The position numbers and the translations under genes are program-made. 6,385 nt of DNA from Ruminococcus flavefaciens (GTDB taxonomy: Bacteria > Bacillota > Clostridia > Oscillospirales > Ruminococcaceae). Below, in pieces: positions 1 through 4,990 of the stretch (the stretch's first letter is position 1; each line of letters begins with the position of its first letter). Under the pieces are notes generated by a model that saw only the letters and a list, made by a program, of their open reading frames with translations, did not search any database and was not told where the DNA came from. The stretch is taken from contig DEBW01000118.1 in the NCBI GenBank assembly GCA_002348905.1, positions 1 through 6,385 of the forward strand. Reading direction: 5' to 3'.

Positions 1-38
1 TTTTCATGCGGGAGCCCTGAAAAATTGGCTGTGTAATA

Positions 39-67
39 TTGCATTTTTCTGTTGGATATGTTATAAT
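39..67 (+). promoter_or_regulatory. Predicted sigma-A promoter with extended -10
   Basis: A perfect TATAAT lies at 62-67, preceded by TG at 59-60, which makes an extended -10 element. A weak -35 (TTGCAT, 39-44) sits at the ideal 17-base spacing. Transcription would start around 74-76 and give a leader of about 30 bases before the regulator gene. The -10 sits inside a short AT-rich dyad (TTATA-A-TATAA, 61-71). This could be an autoregulatory operator for the repressor encoded next, but its arms are only 5 bases and overlap the TATAAT box, so chance is just as likely. No recognisable DtxR or MntR box was seen. Bases 1-38 hold no gene. Confidence 0.72.
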
Positions 68-104
68 ATAAATATGTAAATTTTTCCGTGAAGGAGAGAA
101 AATT

Positions 105-482
105 ATGGCTATTACAGAAGCAGTTGAAAACTACCTCGAAACCATACTTATACTTTCAAAAGCACAGCCGGATGTCCACGCTATCGACATCTGCTCATAC
201 CTCGGCTATTCCCGTCCTACAGTATCTATAATACTCAAAAAGATGAAGGAAGAGGGACTTGTAAACGTTGACGGCGACAACCATATCACCCTTACCGATG
301 CAGGAAAGTCCGTAGCTGAGAGGATATATGACCGCCATAATGTGCTGTCAGAGTTCTTCATGATGCTTGGAGTAAGAAAAGATCAGGCTCTTGAAGATGC
401 CTGCAAGATAGAGCACGACCTTTCTGATGAGACTTATACTCTTCTTAAAGCTCATTATCTGAAGCTTGCCAACAATAAATAA
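105..482 (+). CDS. DtxR/MntR-family metal-dependent transcriptional repressor, short form
   Basis: A 125-residue cytoplasmic regulator of the DtxR family, whose members bind Fe(II) or Mn(II) and then repress metal uptake and related genes as dimers. A winged helix-turn-helix covers about residues 5-65, with the recognition helix around S36-R37-P38-T39-V40-S41 matching the SGPTVS region of DtxR. The dimerisation and metal-binding helices follow (66-122). Candidate primary-site ligands are N9 (Met10 in DtxR, Asp8 in MntR), C100 (Cys102 in DtxR, Glu99 in MntR), E103 and H104. H78 matches DtxR His79 and MntR His77. The DtxR ancillary-site positions Glu83 and His98 are S82 and L96 here, and there is no C-terminal SH3-like domain, so the protein is MntR-sized. 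The start at 105 is supported by AAGGAG at 91-96, eight bases upstream. The gene ends 15 bases before murL and is probably the first gene of that operon. The metal it senses cannot be fixed from sequence. Confidence 0.88.
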   Translation: MAITEAVENYLETILILSKAQPDVHAIDICSYLGYSRPTVSIILKKMKEEGLVNVDGDNHITLTDAGKSVAERIYDRHNVLSEFFMMLGVRKDQALEDACKIEHDLSDETYTLLKAHYLKLANNK

Positions 483-485
483 TGT

Positions 486-492
486 CCGGAGG
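486..492 (+). promoter_or_regulatory. Shine-Dalgarno site of murL
   Basis: CCGGAGG ends five bases before the ATG at 498 and lies in the 15-base gap after the regulator gene. There is no room for a separate promoter or terminator here, which supports co-transcription of the regulator and murL. Confidence 0.75.
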
Positions 493-497
493 AAATA

Positions 498-1880
498 ATG
501 GATAAATTTGAACGTTTCAGAAGTGAAGCGCCTGTATTTGCATACAAGTCATTCTCTGTGACTGAGACTGACACTACAATAGAAATTGACTACGTTTTCG
601 ATATCGAAGGTCTTGCACAGTTTCACCCCGGCTGGAGCTTTCCACGCCCTGAGGGAATGTCCGTAAAGGGCGATGCAGTATTCGAGCGCCTTGCCTTTTC
701 ACTCGGTATGGCTGAGGCTGTAAGCTACTGGAAGGCTGCCTGCTCTCCGCTTATGCGTGTTGAGTGCGATGAACTTGATTCTCAGCAGATAAGCTGGTGG
801 AAAAAGCTGTATTTCCTCGGACTTGGCGAGTTCTTCTACGTCAACGGGATAGATACGGACGTTGATTCCTTTATGGACATTCAGTGTACCGGAAGATTCG
901 AGTGTACTTCTGATGCAGAGCGTCCTGAGCTTTCAGGCTGTCTCGTACCGATAGGTGGAGGAAAGGATTCTGCCCTTACGCTTGAAACACTCACACAGGC
1001 AGGCATAAAATGCCGATGCTACGCTATAAATAAGCGTTGTTCCATAACAGGCACAGTCCTAACAGCAGGTCTTGACGAGAGTGCGCTCATCACAGCGAAG
1101 CGTCGTTTTGACCGTTCACTCATCGAGCTGAACAACAAGGGCTACCTCAACGGACATACTCCGTTTTCGTCCGTAGTGGCTTTCTCGGCAGAGATAACAG
1201 CCTACCTCAACAGACTGAGATATATCGTCCTCTCCAACGAGGACAGCGCAAACGAGAGCACTGTTGCCGGTCAGAGCGTCAACCACCAGTACTCCAAGAG
1301 CTTTGAGTTCGAGCAGGACTTCCATGAGTATGAGGAGAAGTACCTCAGGACTGGAATTTACTATTTCAGCTTCCTCAGACCGTTGTCAGAATTTCAGATA
1401 GCGAAGATGTTCGTCAGCCACAGGAAGTATCTGCCTGTATTCAGGAGCTGTAACCTCGGAAGCAAGGTATCGCCGGATATATGGTGCGGTGACTGCCCGA
1501 AATGCCTGTTTGTCAGCCTGATACTCTCGCCGTTCCTTAGCAGGAGCGAGCTTGCTGAGATATTCGGCAAGGACATGATAAATGATACTGCCATGAACGA
1601 TTACTTCATAGAGCTTATCGGAAAGTCCGAGCATAAGCCTTTCGAGTGCGTAGGAAGTATAGACGAGGTGAATCTTGCTGTAACCCTTGCGATACGAAAT
1701 GCTGAGAAAAACGGCGAAGAACTGCCGTATCTCTTCAAAAAGTATGTTGAAATTGGTATGTATCACCCTGGAAAAGCTGATGCAGTAAATGCTGAATACT
1801 GCGGAAGATTCAGTGAAACTAACCTTCTTCCGCCTGAGTTCAGGGAAATTCTTACAAAAGAAATGGAGCGACTTCTTTGA
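498..1880 (+). CDS. murL: UDP-N-acetyl-alpha-D-muramoyl-L-alanyl-L-glutamate epimerase (MurL)
   Basis: A 460-residue cytoplasmic protein recognised as MurL (EC 5.1.1.23). MurL inverts the terminal L-Glu of UDP-MurNAc-L-Ala-L-Glu to D-Glu in an ATP- and Mg-dependent reaction thought to pass through an adenylated carboxylate. An N-terminal region (about 1-145) precedes a PP-loop ATP pyrophosphatase core, whose signature is P-I-G-G-G-K-D-S at 151-158 (the SGGxDS-type loop of the superfamily). Other conserved-looking blocks are GHTPFSSV (219-226), LSNEDSANES (245-254) and a cysteine cluster C330-x2-C333-x2-C336 that may bind a metal. There is no signal peptide or membrane segment. The start is fixed by GGAGG at 488-492. 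The gene overlaps the following MurD-family ligase by four bases, the partner expected for this pathway. A generic PP-loop protein or another PP-loop amidotransferase is the alternative, but the ligase neighbour strongly favours MurL. Family membership is from recognition, not from an alignment run here. Confidence 0.87.
   Translation: MDKFERFRSEAPVFAYKSFSVTETDTTIEIDYVFDIEGLAQFHPGWSFPRPEGMSVKGDAVFERLAFSLGMAEAVSYWKAACSPLMRVECDELDSQQISWWKKLYFLGLGEFFYVNGIDTDVDSFMDIQCTGRFECTSDAERPELSGCLVPIGGGKDSALTLETLTQAGIKCRCYAINKRCSITGTVLTAGLDESALITAKRRFDRSLIELNNKGYLNGHTPFSSVVAFSAEITAYLNRLRYIVLSNEDSANESTVAGQSVNHQYSKSFEFEQDFHEYEEKYLRTGIYYFSFLRPLSEFQIAKMFVSHRKYLPVFRSCNLGSKVSPDIWCGDCPKCLFVSLILSPFLSRSELAEIFGKDMINDTAMNDYFIELIGKSEHKPFECVGSIDEVNLAVTLAIRNAEKNGEELPYLFKKYVEIGMYHPGKADAVNAEYCGRFSETNLLPPEFREILTKEMERLL
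1865..1868 (+). promoter_or_regulatory. Shine-Dalgarno site that supports the TTG start of the MurD-type ligase
   Basis: GGAG inside the last codons of murL lies eight bases before the TTG at 1877-1879. No ATG occurs in this frame before the conserved N-terminal GFGREGKS block, and the next ATG lies far downstream, past the ATP-binding loop. TTG at 1877 is therefore the best start and forms a TTGA overlap with the murL stop. Confidence 0.65.
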
Positions 1881-3226
1881 ATAACTTTGCTGAGTATATA
1901 AAGAATTATACCGAGGGAAAAAGCGTGTGCATACTCGGATTCGGACGGGAGGGAAAGTCAACCTTCAAAGTCCTGAGAGAGCATTGTTCACCATCATGCA
2001 TAGCTATATCCGACCTCAATAATATCGACAGGGAAGCAAATGATATCCCTGACAGCGTTGAGCTTATCTGCGGAGAGGGCTATCAGGACTGTCTCGACAG
2101 ATTTGACCTTGTGTTCAAAAGTCCGGGAATCGTGCTGACCACTTCTCCCTCTGACCTTAAATGCAAAATAACTTCCGAAACACAGGTGTTTTTCGAGGTG
2201 TTCCGTGAGCAGATAATAGGTATAACCGGTACAAAGGGCAAGAGCACGGTAACTTCCCTTATCTACCACATACTCAAAGAATCCGGAAAGGATGCTTATA
2301 TCGCCGGAAATATCGGTATACCGGTATTTGACATAGCTGACAGCCTGACAGATGAAAGTATCGTTGTATGCGAGCTTTCATGCCACCAGTTGGAGTATAT
2401 GACAGTTTCACCGGCAAAGGCAGTTTTCCTCAATCTCTATGAGGAGCATCTTGACCATTACGGCACACTTGAAAAGTACTACGATGCAAAGAAGAATATC
2501 TACCTTCATCAGCAGTCAGATGATATGCTTGTTATCAATTCCGCAGTAGTTCCGGAGGAGTACAGCTCATGGCACGTATATACCATCTCTGACAAGGACG
2601 AGAAAGCTGATATTTTTGTAAGCGAAGGAAAGATATTCAGTCATGGCGAGGAAGTGTACACGATACCGACTGACAGGATAAAGCTGCTTGGTGTCCACAA
2701 TCATTACAATATAGCGATAGCATATGAAATGACTGTCATGACCTCTGAGGTCGAACCGGAAGAATTCGGAACGGCTCTCTGTACTTTTGATCCTCTCGCA
2801 CACCGTCTTGAATATGTGGATACAGTCAATGGTATCAGATGGTATGACGATTCGATATCGACAGCCTGTGCAACAGCTATCGAGGCATTAAAGAGCATAC
2901 CTGCTCCGGGAACTATCCTCATAGGCGGTATGGACAGAGGTATTGACTATACTCCGCTTGTGGACTTCCTCAAAGACTTCGATGTAAATGTTATATGCAT
3001 GGAAGCTTCGGGAAAGAGAGTGTTTGATATGCTCATATCTACGGATATCAAGGACGTTACAAGGGTACACTATGCACATCACCTTGAAGAAGCAGTAAAA
3101 CTTGCCAATGATATAACTCCGAATGGCAGGAGTTGTGTACTTTCACCGGCTGCTGCAAGCTACGGTATCTTCAAGAACTTTGAAGAGCGTGGAGACGTAT
3201 TCAAATCGCTTGTAAAGGCGTTATAA
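1877..3226 (+). CDS. murD2: UDP-N-acetylmuramoyl-L-alanine--L-glutamate ligase (MurD2-type Mur ligase)
   Basis: A 449-residue cytoplasmic Mur ligase. It activates the carboxylate of UDP-MurNAc-L-Ala with ATP and joins glutamate. Next to murL the expected substrate is L-Glu (MurD2, EC 6.3.2.53) rather than D-Glu (MurD). An N-terminal Rossmann-like UDP-binding domain (about 1-105, GFGREGKS at 21-28) is followed by the central ATPase with P-loop GITGTKGKST (115-124), GNIGIP (144-149), ELSCHQLE (166-173), H191 and K205, the latter matching the carbamylated lysine K198 of E. coli MurD. GVHNHYN (272-278) and the C-terminal domain (about 305-449) complete the fold. Length matches MurD (438 in E. coli). 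Oddities: I327 replaces the Lys of the NDSKATN motif, and the C-terminal motif reads SPAAASYG (423-430), with Tyr-Gly where E. coli MurD has Leu-Asp next to the D-Glu-binding serine. Translation starts at TTG, overlaps murL by four bases and is probably coupled to it. Ordinary MurD is the alternative. Confidence 0.85.
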   Translation: MNNFAEYIKNYTEGKSVCILGFGREGKSTFKVLREHCSPSCIAISDLNNIDREANDIPDSVELICGEGYQDCLDRFDLVFKSPGIVLTTSPSDLKCKITSETQVFFEVFREQIIGITGTKGKSTVTSLIYHILKESGKDAYIAGNIGIPVFDIADSLTDESIVVCELSCHQLEYMTVSPAKAVFLNLYEEHLDHYGTLEKYYDAKKNIYLHQQSDDMLVINSAVVPEEYSSWHVYTISDKDEKADIFVSEGKIFSHGEEVYTIPTDRIKLLGVHNHYNIAIAYEMTVMTSEVEPEEFGTALCTFDPLAHRLEYVDTVNGIRWYDDSISTACATAIEALKSIPAPGTILIGGMDRGIDYTPLVDFLKDFDVNVICMEASGKRVFDMLISTDIKDVTRVHYAHHLEEAVKLANDITPNGRSCVLSPAAASYGIFKNFEERGDVFKSLVKAL

Positions 3227-3231
3227 ACAAG

Positions 3232-3269
3232 AATAACGGGCAAATACTGCCCGTTATTTTTATTTTTTT
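3232..3269 (+). terminator. Rho-independent terminator of the regulator-murL-murD2 operon
   Basis: A perfect 10-base-pair stem (AATAACGGGC, 3232-3241, with GCCCGTTATT, 3249-3258) closes a 7-base loop and runs into a T-rich tract (3257-3269) interrupted by one A. It begins six bases after the murD2 stop. The hairpin lies immediately past the stop codon of the convergent GGDEF-EAL gene, whose last codons are the T-tract read on the other strand. On the minus strand the hairpin is followed only by CTTGTTTATA, so termination in that direction should be weaker but possible. Confidence 0.93.
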
Positions 3270-4960
3270 AGAAAATCAATATCATAATTCTTATGGCTCA
3301 GACGTTTTTCAAATTCTTCAAGAGGCAGAGGCTTATCAAAGAAGAATCCCTGAGCTATGAGACAGTCATTATCGAGCATGACCTCGACCTGTTTTTTAGT
3401 TTCGACACCCTCAGCGATACATTCAAGACCAAGCTCCTTAGCCATAGAAACGACAGATTTGAACATAACGCTGCGTGTACTGTCAGCATTCTCACCGTCA
3501 AGAGGGAGAAAACTGCGGTCTATTTTCAGTACGTTCCACGGTATATCACGTATGAGGTTGAGGGAAGAGTAACCCATGCCGAAATCGTCAACGGAGGTAT
3601 ATATTCCTTCTTGCTGCAAACCGCTTACAATACGTTTAAGGTCACGGAACTCAACGTCAGTAGTAGTCTCGGTAAGTTCAATCTCGATAAACTCATGAGG
3701 GACATTGTGTCTGTTGATTATCTCAAGGATATGTTGCAGGAGGTCAACGTCTATCATATGTTTCCTTGAAAAATTAACGGATATACGCACAACGTTTCTG
3801 CCTTCATCGAGCCAGCGGCGGATATTTTTGCAAACGTGGTCGAGCATATAGAAGTCGAGCCGGCATATATCGGTATTTCTTTCAAGTACAGGGATAAAAT
3901 CAGCAGGTGGAACAAGCTTATCGTCCCTGAACCAGCGGCACAGAGCCTCAGCTCCGACAAGGATACCGCTCTTGATGTCGATTTTCGGCTGATAGAATAC
4001 ATCGAACTCTTCATTTTTGAGAGCATCAGGGAACAACTGCTGGATACGCATACGTTTTTTCTTGTACATCATCATCTGCTCATTGAAGAAAACAACGCTT
4101 TCCTTTCCGCCGTTTTTTGCGGTATGAGAAGCAGAGGTTATCTTGTCCATGATATTTTCGGAGGCATCCGGATCATAATTTTCCGGTATAGTGTAAACTC
4201 CGACACTTGCAGATATGAGGATACGGTTTGAATTTCTGGCATCGTATTCGACAGTAGTTCCACGCAGAGCAGCGAGAACATCGCTTAGTATCTCAGTTTT
4301 GAATAAGCCAGCGAAATTATCTCCGCCGATACGGCAGACTATACCGTTATCACCAACGAGTTCGGTGATATGATTGAAGAAATTCCGCATAACGAGGTCT
4401 CCGCCTTTTCTGCCGATTTCCTGATTTATCAGAGTAAAGTGTTTGAGGTTAAAATGTATGGCGGTATTGCCGATGATACTGTTCTGTTCAGTAAGGCGGT
4501 CGATGTATCTATGGAATGAGCGTAGATTAGGGTAGCCGAAATCGTCATAGAAGCCGAGTTGTTCAACAACACGCTGTAATCTCTGACGGCTTATGAAACT
4601 GAGGATAACTCTCAGAACCATGTCGATCTTTTCGATCTCGTCCTGAGGAAGGTCAGGCATATCTTCCCTTATCCATAGAGAACCTTTTATAACCGTCATT
4701 GAGGGAGTAACTATGCGCCTTTCGACAATGACTCTGCTTTTTTCGCCGGTATCGTAATCGGTTATGATCTCACCGAGACCGTTTCTTTCATGAGAAGGCG
4801 ATAAATAGAACTCTGTTTTACCCTTTGAAAGGTTAAAGAGCTGACATATTCCAATAGCGGACTGTCGTATTATATCACGGTCAAAGCCATTTATGTCACT
4901 CAGAGTGTTAAGGAGATTTTCAAGTATTTTATAAAACTTTACTTCTCTTTCATTGTCCAT
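3260..4960 (-). CDS. Cytoplasmic GGDEF-EAL protein, probable c-di-GMP phosphodiesterase
   Basis: A 566-residue soluble protein with no signal peptide or membrane helix. Residues 1-130 form an N-terminal region of unrecognised type, possibly a GAF-like sensor. A GGDEF domain (about 135-295) follows, but its signature is GGDNF (212-216) and the usual metal-binding Asp in the first half is N171 (FNLKHF, 170-175), so cyclase activity is unlikely. The EAL domain (about 305-555) keeps the catalytic set: E338-A-L, N396 in ISVNFS, E428 and E431 in ELTE, D458-D459 in DDFGMGYSS, K479, E517 and E520 in AEGVE, and Q537. It should hydrolyse c-di-GMP to pGpG, with the GGDEF remnant perhaps acting as a GTP-binding regulatory module. 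The loop-6 motif has Met462 in place of the common Thr. The start is fixed by AAGGAGG six bases upstream. The gene lies 30 bases downstream of the ABC-F gene and is probably co-transcribed with it. What signal it senses is unknown. Confidence 0.92.
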   Translation of the reverse strand: MDNEREVKFYKILENLLNTLSDINGFDRDIIRQSAIGICQLFNLSKGKTEFYLSPSHERNGLGEIITDYDTGEKSRVIVERRIVTPSMTVIKGSLWIREDMPDLPQDEIEKIDMVLRVILSFISRQRLQRVVEQLGFYDDFGYPNLRSFHRYIDRLTEQNSIIGNTAIHFNLKHFTLINQEIGRKGGDLVMRNFFNHITELVGDNGIVCRIGGDNFAGLFKTEILSDVLAALRGTTVEYDARNSNRILISASVGVYTIPENYDPDASENIMDKITSASHTAKNGGKESVVFFNEQMMMYKKKRMRIQQLFPDALKNEEFDVFYQPKIDIKSGILVGAEALCRWFRDDKLVPPADFIPVLERNTDICRLDFYMLDHVCKNIRRWLDEGRNVVRISVNFSRKHMIDVDLLQHILEIINRHNVPHEFIEIELTETTTDVEFRDLKRIVSGLQQEGIYTSVDDFGMGYSSLNLIRDIPWNVLKIDRSFLPLDGENADSTRSVMFKSVVSMAKELGLECIAEGVETKKQVEVMLDNDCLIAQGFFFDKPLPLEEFEKRLSHKNYDIDFLKK

Positions 4961-4966
4961 AAGTTA

Positions 4967-4973
4967 CCTCCTT
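4967..4973 (-). promoter_or_regulatory. Strong Shine-Dalgarno site of the GGDEF-EAL gene
   Basis: On the minus strand the sequence reads AAGGAGG six bases before the ATG at 4960-4958, a near-perfect anti-16S match. It lies in the 30-base gap after the ABC-F stop codon. No promoter or hairpin fits in that gap, which supports a shared transcript. Confidence 0.85.
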
Positions 4974-4990
4974 TCATAAGCGGAAAAGAT

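Noticed and set aside
1..23. Inverted repeat TTTTCA...TGAAAA with a GGG/CCC core at the window edge
   Set aside because: Only six base pairs around an 11-base loop, with no T-tract downstream on the plus strand. It could be the rest of a terminator reading leftwards on the minus strand, but too little is visible.
61..71. TTATA-A-TATAA dyad as operator for the DtxR-family regulator
   Set aside because: The arms are five AT-only bases that coincide with the -10 box, and it matches no known DtxR or MntR box. It is kept only as a remark under the promoter.
1386..1961. Long open frame antisense to the murL 3' end
   Set aside because: It lies wholly across murL and the start of murD2, has no credible ribosome binding site, and its translation has no recognisable domain. 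It is a by-product of codon use on the opposite strand.
3293..4231. Plus-strand open frames inside the GGDEF-EAL gene
   Set aside because: They are antisense to well-conserved EAL and GGDEF motifs, lack ribosome binding sites and encode nothing recognisable.
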